Assembly: GCF_024166365.1 (NCBI RefSeq)
Contig: NC_064824.1
Span: 129,261,108-129,325,107, forward strand
Origin: Elephas maximus indicus
Lineage: Eukaryota; Chordata; Mammalia; Proboscidea; Elephantidae
DNA length: 64,000 bases
Direction: 5' to 3'
Position numbers and translations under genes: made by a program. Under the pieces are notes generated by a model. The model was not told the origin of the DNA, ran no database searches, and worked only from the letters and a program-made list of their open reading frames with translations. This document shows positions 43,430 through 54,868 of this stretch, piece after piece (position 1 is the first letter of the stretch; each line of letters opens with the position of its first letter).

Positions 43430-43565
43430 ATGGATGTTCCACTGCTTAGTGACTTGTGAACACAGCCTTGTCCTTCTCTTTCCTGGAAAATCGGGATAAT
43501 GATGGTACCTACCTCTGGACTGCTGGAAGGATTAAATAAGATCATGGACGTAAATCCCAGTGGCT
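43430..43565 (+). mobile_element. MIR fragment
   Basis: AGTGACTTGTGAACACAGCC, then GGGATAATGATGGTACCTAC, then AAGGATTAAATAAGATCATG is MIR order. Confidence 0.6.
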
Positions 43566-44420
43566 AAGCTAGAATGAAGGAGGAACCAACGTCGCTACTG
43601 TTTCTAATGGAATCAGTCAGATAATGACAAATACTCCTCAGCTATTCATTCTCAAAGGCCTTTTATTGATGTTTTCTTTGCTGTGGTATGCTTCTGGGTA
43701 TGTGTAAAAGTAATAAGACAATTATGCTATACATTACACCATAGTTCATCCCAACTAGACTTTCCTCAAATTTATACTAATTAGTAATGTTTAGATGTAA
43801 TTTCAATAGGGGTTAGAGTGATGTTTGCTTTTTGCAATTATCAGTGGGAGGGAAAAATCCACTTTATTTTTTTCAAGTACAAATGGAGGAAGCTAATAGG
43901 AAGATCAAATAATGATTTTAAGCATTTATGAAATCATGTCATGTGTTGCTTCTTAGGAATGAAATTATCATTTACACTGGCAGGTACAGCCTTCTAGTCC
44001 AATACGCTAAGTAAATGTGGAAAAGAGAGTCTTCACTGCCTCAGCAGGGCATCATACTTGTTAAAAAAAAAAAAAAAAAATCCTGTATCTGTTTCCAAAC
44101 GTTCAATAATTTGAGCTCGTCCTCACAACATAAGGTGCACCCATTGTTTCCTATTTTAAATTAAGCAAGAAAGCTCATTGGGATGAGGAAGGGCCTGCCT
44201 GCTTCTATATTGGCAATGTGGTTTATTATTTTCAAAAATCTTAGACATTACTATCCCTTCTAACAGTAAGACCATCCAAAAGTCTCCACTTATACAAAAA
44301 GCAGGATTTCTCCAACTTGCCAACCCAAAGAGTTGCCTGCTTAAAAAGACACATTCCTAGACAGATGCAGAGAATCAGCATTTCTGGTAAGTGGTTGTTG
44401 TAACTAACTAGACAAGTTTG
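43566..44420. other. Unassigned noncoding sequence
   Basis: No repeat or exon recognised; includes a ~19-nt A-run near 44060. Confidence 0.4.
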
Positions 44421-44424
44421 GGCA

Positions 44425-44600
44425 ACACTTCTCAGTACTGGATCTCAGGCCTAACCGCACACTAGAATCTTCTGGGGAGCATAAAACATAACAACTGACC
44501 CCAGATCAATTAAATCAGCATCTCTGGGGTTGACCTGGGTGTGGATGTTTTCAAAAGCCACTGAATGATACTAATTTACAGCCAGGGCTGAGAAACACCA
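44425..44600 (+). mobile_element. hAT-Charlie MER-type element
   Basis: ACACTAGAATCTTCTGGGGAG, CCCAGATCAATTAAATCAG and CATCTCTGGGG, ending AGCCAGGGCTGAGAAAC, follow a non-autonomous hAT-Charlie consensus (MER3/MER20-like). Confidence 0.65.
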
Positions 44601-44604
44601 TTCT

Positions 44605-44703
44605 AGTGCCTTACTACTCAAAGTGTGATCAGTAGACCAGGAGTAACAGTGTCAGCCTACCCTGGACTCAGGTTCTCAGGTCCAGCCCACCCACTCCCCT
44701 TGC
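44605..44703 (+). mobile_element. MER5A-like hAT, left part
   Basis: CTACTCAAAGTGTGATCAG and AGACCAGGAGTAACAGTGTC match the MER5A start. The element is interrupted by a SINE nest. Confidence 0.68.
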
Positions 44704-44800
44704 CCCCCATTGTCATCAAATCGATTCTGACTCACGGCCACCTCACGTGTTACAGAGTAGTACTGCTCCATAGAATTTTCTTGGCTGTAATCTTTACAGA
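44704..44800 (-). mobile_element. AfroSINE (outer), left part
   Basis: CATCAAATCGATTCTGACTC, GTTACAGAGTAGTACTGC, then GGCTGTAATCTTTACAGA, where another SINE interrupts it. Confidence 0.87.
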
Positions 44801-44997
44801 GAGGAGCCCTGGTGGCGCAGTGGTTAAGTGCTCGACTGCTAACTGAAAGATTAATGGTTCTAAACCACACGCCACTCCACAGGAAAAAGTTGTGCAGTCT
44901 GCTTCCATAAAGATTACTACCTTTGAAACCCTACGGGATAGTTCTATCCTGTCCTATATGGTTGTTAGGAGTAGGCGTTGACTCAATGGCACACAAC
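44801..44997 (+). mobile_element. AfroSINE (inner), inserted in another SINE
   Basis: Intact head GGAGCCCTGGTGGCGCAGTG, box B ATGGTTCTAAACC, tail ending GGCACACAAC. A perfect 12-bp target duplication, AATCTTTACAGA, lies at 44789-44800 and 44998-45009. Confidence 0.92.
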
Positions 44998-45116
44998 AAT
45001 CTTTACAGAAATAGATTGCCAGACCTCTCTTGTATGATGCTGTTGGTTGGGTAGGTTCAAACCACCAATCCTGAGGTTAGTAGTCAAGTGCAAATCATCA
45101 GCACCACCCAGGGACC
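44998..45116 (-). mobile_element. AfroSINE (outer), right part
   Basis: Resumes at the duplicated AATCTTTACAGA and runs through GATTGCCAGACCTCTC to CACCACCCAGGGACC. Confidence 0.87.
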
Positions 45117-45207
45117 AAAGAGGTCCTGTCCCAGATCTCCGAATGGCAATTTGCATTTTAACAAACTCTTCACGGGATCCGGGTGCACGTTTGAGGTTGG
45201 CGGGGCT
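45117..45207 (+). mobile_element. MER5A-like hAT, right part
   Basis: GGCAATTTGCATTTTAACAA, ACTCTTCACGGGATCC and TGCACGTTTGAGG match the MER5A 3' end, completing the element begun at 44605. Confidence 0.68.
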
Positions 45208-45212
45208 GCCCT

Positions 45213-45415
45213 ATTGTTGCTATTGTTGTGTGCCGGTTGAGTTGATTCTAAGTCATAACAACCCCATATGACAGAGTAAAACTACCTGATAGGGTTTTAT
45301 TGGCTGCAATCATAATTGAAGTAGATCATCAGGTCTTTCTTCCATGGAACAGCCAACCTTTCGGTCAGAAGCGGAGCACTTAACCAATCGCGTTGCACCA
45401 CCAGGTCTTCTTAAG
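45213..45415 (-). mobile_element. AfroSINE, long form
   Basis: GAGTTGATTCTAAGTCATAAC, TTGAAGTAGATCATCAGG, terminal CACCACCAGGTCTTC. It is the last SINE before a 5-kb SINE-free zone. Confidence 0.86.
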
Positions 45416-45744
45416 GCTGTCCTAGTGCATCCCAAGGCACACTTATCTTTGCACCACGGGAGGACGAATTTTTGCTCCAACCTCTCCCCTCCCCTTGCAC
45501 TACCACACCCACAAAAGCAGCTTAAAAACCTTTCCAGAAGTCTTTTTCTTTAAACCCTCAGCCATTAAAAGTCAACTGAAGAGGGATAGGGTGACGTAAA
45601 CCCACCTGTTCCACAATCACTTATTGAGCTATGTTAAATGGTGTACACTGTTCTTACTCAACCAAATGCCTCCGCAAATTCCCTGGTAACTTCTGTTTCC
45701 TGTCCCATAATCAAAGACATGAAGGACCACTAACATTCACATCA

Positions 45745-48700
45745 GCACTCATTTCGACAGTTGTCTTTAATTAACGATGAAGACACTACAGTTCTAAGTA
45801 CCAGACAGAATCAGAAAAAAAAAAAAAATCTTCTTTAAATAAGCATAACACTATAAAGAAACTTGGAAAAGTGAAACACTCCTAAATAAAAATATGTAAC
45901 TGGCCTTGTACCTGTTACATATATACATAATACATATATTATACACAAATATACAATAAATGTTTTGGTAGCAATACAGACCATGCATTGGTCTTTTCAT
46001 ACACAGATGAAGTAGCACCATGAGCAGCACCACCATCTTAAGATGATAAACCAAACTGCACATACATTAAAAGAAAATATATAGGTATTTAATTTGGCCC
46101 ACCCTGTAGCCAAGAGGTGAAAAGGAAAGAGCTTCATAAGAAAAATTGTTCCAGGAACTACATTCATTCTTAAGCCAATGGTGAAGTTCTAAAAAGAAAA
46201 CCACAGCACTAAAGATGTCTATGCAAATACAGACAAGTTTCCTGTTTACTGAATTTGACCTATCATATGGCATACTGGTTAACACTGGGGAAATGAACAG
46301 CAGGTCCAAGAGAGAGGTTGAAATGGCAGGTGAATGGCAGAAAACTAAAACATCAGATCTCTTGGTGTGTGCCAAGTCATCAAAAAACTAGGAAAGAAAG
46401 AGTACTCTCTCATATAAGTCATACATTTTCTAATCAGATTAGCTAATTATAGGCCCTTTATTAATGGTAAATTCTTTCAAGTAGGGTCAAACACCTTCTA
46501 TATCATTCTACCTTCTCCTAGCACTTAACTTGGTGCTCTGGTTACAAGAAGTACAGCATCCAACATACCACCTGACCCATACGTTCCATCTCCACACTCA
46601 GGAAACCAATTTACAGAGCTACTGAAAGTACCTCCAAGATCTTATCTGGCTTGGCTGTGGAAATGCCTAAAGGTACCCATGTTTCACCCTTGATGTTTTG
46701 CTGACTACAAGAAGGCCACTTTGGCTCTCCATGACTAAGTTCACAGAGTGGGGTCCTCTTAGTATTGGTAAGGTTATAGTTTCTCACACCCCTAAAAGTG
46801 CATGCTTCTGCCTCTCAAGTTTCTCAGCAGTCTATAAGAACATGGCATTACCTCCAGCGAATGTTCACGGTATCCTTGGAACACTAACCTTCTGTGTAGT
46901 CCCTGCAAAGAACTCATTTCGTATTTGGCTTCCGTTCATTCTTTGCATGCCTTCTAAAGAGTCCCGTGTCTCCCCAGTCAAGGTCTTAATTCCCATTATC
47001 CCTGGTTTTAGTGCCTCCCTATGTGATGGGCTGACCTATAGAGCTCTACCAAGTCACCCTGAGACTGAGTACGGGACCACTGCCACCAGCAGTTGGAACA
47101 TTTCACATCAATATTTTCATGGCTCTTATAGTCAGTGGATGATGAGTACCTCTCCCTCATTTTTGAAGCACCTGTAGTAAACAAAATTTCCAACTATGAA
47201 TGCATGTTGCATTCAGATTGTAATATAGAATAAAACAGGGCTTCAGTATTTTTTTTTTTTTCAGTATAAGGCCTAAAAATAATTCTTAGTACTTATATGT
47301 CTCAAATTTAAAAGACAGCTAGGAGACAAAAGCAGGGAAAGAAAGGTTAAAAAATCTTTACTTCTGGCTACGTGATTTTTAGTAAATCCATTTTCGCAAG
47401 CAACCCAGATTAGTCAAGAGAGACCCTGACCTTTGAAAGTCAGTAAAAAATAGCCACAAATGTAACATCAGTACTGATTTGTCATTGTTGACTCAGGTGG
47501 TTGACCATTAATGGATTCTCCTCACTTCTAGCTGGTTCTAGGTTCATTCTTTTTGCCCAGAATGAAGATAACATCAAAGTCATGAGCCATTATTTATTCT
47601 TTTCGCAAAGGAGAATTTTAAGACTCTCCCTAAGTCTCTAAGAAAGAATGCTGTGAAGGACTGGCCTCATGAAGAAAAAGCCACTAACTTCTAGTTTAAC
47701 CAGAAACCACTAGGATCCCATTAATGTAAGTCCTTGGCTGGACTACAAATACTTTGAAATGGATAAAAGCCAACTCTACTTAATAGCAACTGAACACAAG
47801 AACTCAACAGCTGATGTTGCTCAAAGTAAAGCCTTTGTATAGCCAGAGCATGAGATTCTACCTTGTTCTACCAACAATCTTCAGTGTTCAAACAGTAAAG
47901 TTTAATACTTCCATCAAACCCAGCTCAGGGACCACTGGGAGCAGCTTAAATAAGAAAGTTCTACCTTTATGCTATTCTGCTCAATCAAAAGTCAGGAAGA
48001 TAGAAACCAAGAGATGTACCTTCCAGTGTGTTCACTTCTGTTATCATCCAAAATATGTTGATAATTCCATGTGCAGAGGTATCTTGATGATATATATTCA
48101 AAGGCTGGATTTCTTGAAAAACAACCAGTTTTACAGTGAAAGTGTTGGGGCCAATTTTGTTCATTGATTTCTCTGTAACTACTTGAGTCCTCAATGGAAG
48201 AGAATAGGGCAGCTTCCTTTCTTCCTCCACTAGCAAGGGTATGAGTCAGAAGACTTGAAAAATGAAAGCTAGTTTGGCTAAGTCTTGTTTTTTTAAACAA
48301 AAAAAATAGAAAAAAAATTTTTTATCTCAGATTATCAAAATTGGTAATGTTCTTGACTAATAGGAAATGATGTCATTCAGTAAGTTCTTTAAAAACAATG
48401 GACTCATGACTACACACCTATTTATCTTAGAAATTATGAGCATACAAGTGGCTAAAGTCTGCAACACTGAGCATTGTACAACAGTCTGTGAGGTACATGC
48501 CATCCACTTGAATTAACAGTAACACAGACCTCAGCAGTAGGAGGGATTCCATTTATCTCCACTCACTTTAGAGTAGAGCAGAGGTCCCCAGTTGATCAGG
48601 GGCGGTAGCTCCTGCAACGCTCTCCAACCCTGGCCCCTTCCCTGATGACCCACCACCACCCAGGGAGCTCAACCCTTCGGAGAAATAAAATGTTAATCCT

Positions 48701-50252
48701 CCCCCCAGTGGGGCTGAGAACTCCTGATATAGTCCCCACTGACTCAGAGGGAGGTTGATACTTCCATTAATTCATTTAGCCATGAAGAAGTTTACTGGTA
48801 AAAAGATGAACAATTCTGTAGGCAATATTTTTAAGTAGGTTTGTTGCCACTTCCTTTTTTCCATAAGGAAAAATTCCAAGATGTGTGTACTCTCCAAACA
48901 AGAAAAGGATTAACATTTTCATTGCTGGTTAGATGTTTCAACAGCAGGTCATTATGCTTTGAGGTGCTCCCTGTACATTGTGTTTTATTAACTAATCACT
49001 ATTGGCCAGTACCCACTAGGGCAAATGGGCCAATGATGTAACATTGGAAGTGCTCAGAAAACATGAGAAAAGGGTCTTAACGAAAGTGACTTAGAGCCCT
49101 GGCCATGGTAAAAACACTTTCTGGAATCTGAATTTCTGGTGAGGAAGCACTCATTTGTCTGCCCATCTTTCTCAAGACAATGCAGGAAACGAAATATCAG
49201 AACGTGCACACACATACACACACACGCAAAAAAAAAAAAAAAATGGTGGAATGGAGAAGAAAGTTTACAGAAGGGGGTGAGAAGAAAAGATCAACAGTAT
49301 CTAGTTTATTATGAATAGAAAGAAATTTCCAGAATTTACAAACACCCACATTGTTCACCCCAAAGAGAGCTTTTAATTTGAAGGGATCGCCCGTGTCTCC
49401 TTCTTTTTTACAATATGTACAATGGAAGACGTTGATTTCCTTTTCTTGTAATTTTGCTTCCATTCCATTGCCAATTTTAAGCCGACACTTGAAAACACCC
49501 AGTCGAATAGCTCCTTCTTCAGTTTAATTAGCATGGCCTATTGTCTTACAGGAAAAATACAAAATTAAAGTCTTGTAAGGAACTCAGCTCAACATCAGGG
49601 TTATATTACAAGAGATAACATCAGTAAATATAACTCTATACAATTGAGACCCATCTATGGCACTATGATTCTTATTATATTATTTTTCTCAACGATCATC
49701 TTAAAACAAGGATAGTACCCTAGTCTATTCTCGTTTAGCCTTGTTTTAAGCACTTGCTCCACTCTTTACAAGGGAACATCGTATACCTCAGTTCCACATC
49801 CAAAAAAAAGATGTGCTGCAGGAAAAGAAGTTACATTTTAATTAAAAAATTACACATATAAATCAAAACCTATGTTAAATATTTAATACTCTCTCCACCC
49901 AACACGAACTGTTCCGTATGAAATAATCTACAAGGATGCGTTGCCGTACACAGTTTCAGCAGCAGATGAAATGTCATCTTGTAAATGCACCGAGAGGAGA
50001 CCCGTTCTCTCCTGGCGTGGCGGTGGGCCCATCAGCTCCTTGTGGCCAGCTCAGTCCTTAGGATTAAAGACGAAGTTTATGCTGACGCATTGTTCTGGTG
50101 TCACAGTGCTTTTTTTGCTTGGCACACTGTAGAACGTGCAGTTCAGTCAACGAACTCCTGAGGATTGTATAAAGTAAACAAACTGAAATGGAGGCATCGT
50201 ACCATCTACTGAGGAGGAAGATGTGAGGTCCTAGTTGTGAATCATGAAATAC
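45745..50252 (-). other. Candidate long 3' UTR of an unidentified gene
   Basis: No AfroSINE, RTE or L1 copy is recognised from 45416 to 50400, against one every ~1-1.5 kb elsewhere. Read on the minus strand the stretch follows a candidate terminal coding exon and ends near an ATTAAA signal. It contains several AATAAA hexamers (complement of TTTATT at about 46458, 47590, 48957 and 49304) that could serve as alternative poly(A) sites. The frames inside (for example 46698-47177 plus, 49197-49463 minus) match nothing I recognise. A hAT-like remnant may lie at about 48580-48740. The alternative is simply an old SINE-poor intergenic block. Confidence 0.4.
45766..45771 (-). terminator. Candidate poly(A) signal ATTAAA
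   Basis: The minus strand reads AATTAAAGAC here. About 30-45 nt downstream is a GT-rich stretch (GATGTGAATGTTAGTGG), a layout consistent with cleavage near 45745-45755. It would end the proposed 3' UTR. Confidence 0.35.
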
Positions 50253-50312
50253 TTAAGAGTCTGGGTACCCATGAGTTAAAGAGGATTTGCTGAGGTCAGG
50301 TAGGTCTTCATT
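50253..50312 (-). CDS. Candidate terminal coding exon (19 codons)
   Basis: On the minus strand a pyrimidine-rich tract ending TTTCATTTTCCATTTCAG (acceptor AG at 50314-50313) is followed by a frame reading NEDLPDLSKSSLTHGYPDS and then TAA (50255-50253). A possible branch-point GTGACGA lies about 30 nt upstream. I do not recognise the peptide, so no gene is named. The phase is assumed to be 0; another frame would give only 11 codons. The SINE-free region downstream fits a 3' UTR. What is seen is a good acceptor plus a short open frame; that it is a real exon is inference. Confidence 0.4.
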   Translation of the reverse strand, partial: NEDLPDLSKSSLTHGYPDS

Positions 50313-50399
50313 CTGAAATGGAAAATGAAAGAATTCGTCACCATGGGCATCTCAAAATGCACGTTTAACCACTCTTTTTAGGACTCTTCTTTATAAACG

Positions 50400-50602
50400 G
50401 GGGTGTTGTTGTGGGGCTGTTGAATATACAATTCCAATGCATAGCAACCCCATGTGACAAAGCAGAATGTCCCCATAGGGCTTTCTAGGCTATAATCTTT
50501 ACAGTAAGAGATCACTAGGCCTGTTTTATGAGGAACCTCTGGGTGGGTTCAAACTGCCAACCTTCTGGCTGGCCATGGAATGTTTAACCATTTGTGCCAC
50601 GC
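50400..50602 (-). mobile_element. AfroSINE, long form
   Basis: (TTG) start, TATAATCTTTACAGTAAGAG, GTGGGTTCAAACTGCC, ending CATTTGTGCCACGC. It lies ~90 bp upstream of the candidate exon acceptor, in what would be an intron. Confidence 0.84.
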
Positions 50603-51429
50603 ACACACGGACTTCATACAAAAAGGGCAGCATCAGATAAACTGAACTCAGAGGCACAAGTAGAACTGTGCACCTAAATAAAATTAACAAATTGTATTTA
50701 ACTTTTTTTTTCCCCCAAAACTCAGGAGTCCAAAGCAATCACAAACTAAAAGCAGTCAATAGTAAATCGGTAAACAAATCAATGTGATCTGGATGGTTCA
50801 GAAGTTTAGCAACACAAAAATACAAAATATTTTGTCATTCTTATGATTGGAACCAATATACACATTAAGAGTTATTGAGTAAAACTAGTGCAAAATATGG
50901 TAGGTAAACAGTCATGCTGAAGCTTCTGTTGTTCGAAAGTTAACTGCAGATTTTAGAATGTGAAGTCGCAGAGTTTAATGTTACAACATTGAAAAATCAA
51001 TTTTTAATGGGACGCTGTTTTCCACAGGAATTTTAGATGCAGCAGGAGAACCAAGCCAGTTAATCAGCAAATGAAAAAGCAAGAAAGCGATTCAAATTTA
51101 GGTCTACTAGAAATCAGTTACTTAGGCAAAAGCGCAAATTCCTTCTATGCAATTCAAGAAGGCACACTTCAAAGGAGGATTATCCATTGCCCCTCAGAGA
51201 GAAGACACCCTTTCTAACCTCATAAAGTCTCTCTTTTGCTCTCAAGTATTATATTAGATAGTCCTTCTGAGGCCCATATTTTTCATGCATTTAAAAGGTA
51301 TCTATAAATATCAAGGTTTATAGAGTGCCCTACACAACACATGGCACAGAATAGATAATAAATATTTGCTGAATGAGTAAATGGTTACATGCACTACTAT
51401 GAAGGATACAAAACTGAATTCTGCTCTGC
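50603..51429. other. Unassigned noncoding sequence
   Basis: No exon recognised. A MIR/L2-like terminus (AATAGATAATAAATATTTGC, then TGAATGAG) sits near 51345-51380. Confidence 0.4.
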
Positions 51430-51624
51430 CAAAAAAAAAAAAACAAAACACTGCCATCAAGTTGATTCTGACTCATGGCAACCCCACGTGTTGCAGAGAA
51501 CTGTGCTCCACAGGGCTTTCAAGGCTCGGAAGCAGATCACCAGGACTTTCCTTCGTGGGTTCAAATCGCCAACCTTTCAGTTGATATTTGAACACTTAAC
51601 TGTTTGCTCCACCCAGGGACTCCT
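51430..51624 (-). mobile_element. AfroSINE, long form
   Basis: A-run, AGTTGATTCTGACTCATGGC, GGAAGCAGATCACCAGGAC, terminal CACCCAGGGACTCC. Confidence 0.86.
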
Positions 51625-51668
51625 AACTAAACCACTGTCGTTGAGTTGATTCTGACTCATGGTGACTG
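51625..51668 (-). mobile_element. AfroSINE tail remnant
   Basis: CACTGTCGTTGAGTTGATTC and TGACTCATGGTGAC only; the rest is missing. Confidence 0.7.
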
Positions 51669-53056
51669 AAATTAGCTACTCTAGCCAGGAAGGTAAGGCC
51701 TGTTCATAAACAGAAGTAGAAAAGAATAAGTTCCATGATAGATGCACAGGAGGCAAAAAAGTTCTAGATGCTTGGAGGAGGGAAGAATACTTCTAGCTAG
51801 GAAGGTAAAGGAAGCGCCTTGCTGACACACTTGGCTGAATTTAGAAGAGGAATGATTTGGGCAGGTGGCAACAGGCACGATGTCTACGCTGCTTCAGTCT
51901 GCATCTCCAGAGCTGAACATGAAGTCTGGCACATAGCAGGCACTCGATAACTACAAGCTGAATGAAAGAAGGGGAAAAGCACCCTTCTCGTGGAGAGAAA
52001 TTATAAAACAAGACCCATGGAGAGGAGAGAACAGCTTCCAACTGGCCAAGAAAAGGGTGTGGCTTCCCTGCAGTACACAGTGTCCGAAGAGTGAGGAGCA
52101 GTTGAGTCTGCAGATGTAGGTTAGGCTAGATGGCCAAGAACCTTCAATGGCAGGCCAACAAATCTTTCTCTAATTATAGGGTCAACAAGGACACGCCACG
52201 CTTTGTGATAAGATCAAGATGCAGCAGTAATCCACGTCAGCTCGGGATGGTGACGGGTTCTAAAATTCACACAACATCAACGTTGAACGACAGAACTTTT
52301 TTCTCCCTCCTCTTGAAGGAGATTATAGCTGGGGTTGGCTAGCATTTGCTACTTACCTAATGGCTTTCAGGTAAGTTGCAGTTTACCAAAGGACGCCCAT
52401 TCTATGAGGAGATTTGTTTAAAATATTAACTCTGCTTCTAGAAGACAGGAAACAGTTTACTTTTCTCCTTACAAATAAGGCTTTGACATGGAGACACCAA
52501 GGTAAAAACAAAAAGGCACTCCAGGCTTATTGCTGTAATAGCCAGAGAAGTAGGATTTGCTCAGGCGTGGTGTCTTCACGTGAAAGGAAAGCCCGCCGTT
52601 CAGTTGTCACTTGGCTGTGAAACTCCCTGGAGAAAGCTTGCACAAACCTCTCACTGCCGACATCCTCCTGAACTCACACTGCAATCAATCAGAAAGTTCC
52701 TACAGAACATCCAGGTACAGCTTAGCACAGCTTGACAGCTCTGAGCCCAAAATCAGGCACCCAGGCCTTGCTTTATTAAAGAGCTGAAACCAAGAAACTG
52801 CTGAGTACAAAATGGGGGAAAGCAAAGGGCATGGGGTATGCTTCTCATTTCATATCTGGCTCTCATCCAGAATGGCTGAATGAACGGCTTCGCGAAGGAA
52901 CAAACTGTACTACCCACTTTTATCATCGCCAGTGCCAGCCTGCACGGGCCCAACAGGGAGAGATCAGGGACCCTGCAAGGGGAACAGAAAGTACAGCTTC
53001 ACTGTGAGCTCGGATTGACTGCTTTGGGCCACTCTGAAGCATGCCTGTAATTTTTC
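51669..53056. other. Mostly unassigned noncoding sequence
   Basis: A MIR/L2-like end (GTCTGGCACATAGCAGGCAC) lies at about 51927-51970. On the minus strand an AG acceptor (CTTCTAG) and an AG|GTAAGT donor bracket a short segment near 52360-52440, but all three frames there contain stops, so it is not a coding exon. Confidence 0.4.
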
Positions 53057-53203
53057 ATGTGGTTAAGCATTTGGCTGCTAACCAAAAGATAGGCAGTTCG
53101 AATCCAGCAGCCTCTCCTTGGAAATCCTACAGGGCAGTTCTCCTCTGTCCAATAGGGTCGCTATGAGTCGGAATCCACTCAATGGCAACAAGTTTGGTTT
53201 TTG
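53057..53203 (+). mobile_element. AfroSINE, short form
   Basis: GTGGTTAAGCATTTGGCTGC, AGGCAGTTCGAATCC (box B), TATGAGTCGGAATCCACTC and GTTTGGTTTTTGG end. Confidence 0.88.
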
Positions 53204-53439
53204 GTATGTTCAAAGAGCACGAAATTAAAGGATGTATCAATTCCACCGTGTACCTTCCCTCTAAAGTCTCAGCATACTACTTTTTAAAGGCCCTTTATCA
53301 TAAACTCTGATTATATATCCCAGCTACAAATGCTTCCTACTGGGACCATCCACTTAGAAGTCTATGGAAAAGTCAGCTTAAGAGGGAGGCAATGCTGTCC
53401 TGGAGGGGGTGGAACATTAGGCAGTAAATAAATAGGCAA

Positions 53440-53648
53440 AAACCAGGCACTGTGGAGTCAATTCTAACTCATGGTGACCCCATCCATACGTGCGAGGGTA
53501 GAAGTGAGCTCCACAGGGTTTTCAGTGGCTGATTTTTCAGAAGGAGATCGCCAAGACTTTTTTCTGAGGCACTTCTGAGAAGACTCGAACCTCCAACCTT
53601 TCAGTTAGCAGCCAAGTGTGTTAACTATCTGTACCAGGCAGAGACTCC
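53440..53648 (-). mobile_element. AfroSINE, long form
   Basis: GGAGTCAATTCTAACTCATGG, AGAAGGAGATCGCCAAGAC, terminal TACCAGGCAGAGACTCC. Confidence 0.85.
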
Positions 53649-54430
53649 AAACAGGCAATAGAGGCCTGGAGAATTTTAAAGGGAAAGTCTGAAGTTTATG
53701 CCTGTTTGTCTTTGCACAGGGGTGTGTGTATGTGCACATGTACATAAAGTTTAGCCACCTAGTAATTACATGGGTTTTAAACCGATACCCCTCCATGAGA
53801 ACTGTCCTTCACAGTGGCCACTTCTGGCTACCTTCCAATCATGCAGCCATTGTTGGGGACATTTTTGGAATGCCTTCTCAAGTTCTCATTTCTTTTTTGC
53901 AACTGCCTTCTCAGCCTGGGGCATATTCTTTTGAATGGTCTCTATAGCAGCCAATCTTGGCCCTTTGAGGGCACATTTGATCTTTGCAGACAGCCAAAAA
54001 GCATTTGGAGCCAAATATGGTGCATAAAGGGGCTGATTAAGCTGGTAATGGTTCTCAGCAAGGTATTATCCAAAGGCAAAGAACTCCAGAAACTTCACTG
54101 TTCACAACAGTTCCTCTGATGAGTTTGTTGGAAAGTAGTCTCATAACTTTATAGACATACCTCAAAAAATGCACCTTAAGGCTTAAGTTCATCTGCCATA
54201 TGTTTGCTTCTGAATCTAGCCTGCTCCTACATACTTGCAGTCAAGAAGAGCTAAGCTTGCATAAAGCAACTCACTTGACAAAATGCAAACGTGTATACAC
54301 ACATTATTGTAACTTAGGGATATATTTTAAAAAAACAACAAACAAAACAGTAACCACAGCAGGCTCTCACAGTCATTTAACTCAATTAATATCTGCTGAG
54401 TGACAACTACAATGATAAAGACAGTCATAA

Positions 54431-54588
54431 CCAAACCCGTTGCCATCGAGTCAACTCCGAATCATAGCGACCCTATAGGACAGAGCAGAACGGCCCCACA
54501 GGGTTTCCAAGGAGGGTCTGGTAGATTCGAACTGCCGACCTTTTGGTTAGTAGCACTAGCTCTTAACCACTACACCACCAGGGTTTCC
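54431..54588 (-). mobile_element. AfroSINE, short form (first of a stacked pair)
   Basis: Highly conserved: CGTTGCCATCGAGTCAACTC, GTAGATTCGAACTGCCGACC, terminal CACCACCAGGGTTTCC. Bounded by AAGACAGTCATAACC at the left and AAGATTGTCATAAC at the right. Confidence 0.92.
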
Positions 54589-54602
54589 AAGATTGTCATA
54601 AC

Positions 54603-54771
54603 CCAAAAAAAAAACAAACTCAGGGCCGTTGAGTCAATTCCGACTCATAGAGACCCTACAGGACAGAGTAGAACTGCCCCATAGAGTTTCCAAGGAGCAC
54701 CTGGTGGATTCGAACTGCTGACCCTTTAGTTAGCAGCCGTAGCACTTAACCACTATGGCACCAGGGCTTCC
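54603..54771 (-). mobile_element. AfroSINE, short form (second of a stacked pair)
   Basis: CCGTTGAGTCAATTCCGACTC, GTGGATTCGAACTGCTGACC, terminal CACCAGGGCTTCC. Bounded by AAGATTGTCATAAC and AAGATTGTCATAAAA. Confidence 0.92.
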
Positions 54772-54825
54772 TAAGATTGTCATAAAAAGTAAATAGGCAC
54801 CGAAAAAGAAGACATGGGCATAACC

Positions 54826-54868
54826 AAAAAACCTGTTGCCATCGAGTCAATTCCGACTCACAGTGACC
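54826..54868 (-). mobile_element. AfroSINE tail fragment
   Basis: CTGTTGCCATCGAGTCAATTC and CGACTCACAGTGACC only. It is very similar to the intact young copies but head-truncated. Confidence 0.82.

Noticed and set aside
46698..47177. 159-codon plus-strand frame
   Set aside because: No recognisable protein features. It lies antisense to the proposed 3' UTR and has no codon-use or context support.
52360..52440. Minus-strand exon between CTTCTAG and AG|GTAAGT
   Set aside because: Good-looking splice signals, but every reading frame contains a stop codon; at most a noncoding exon or decoy.
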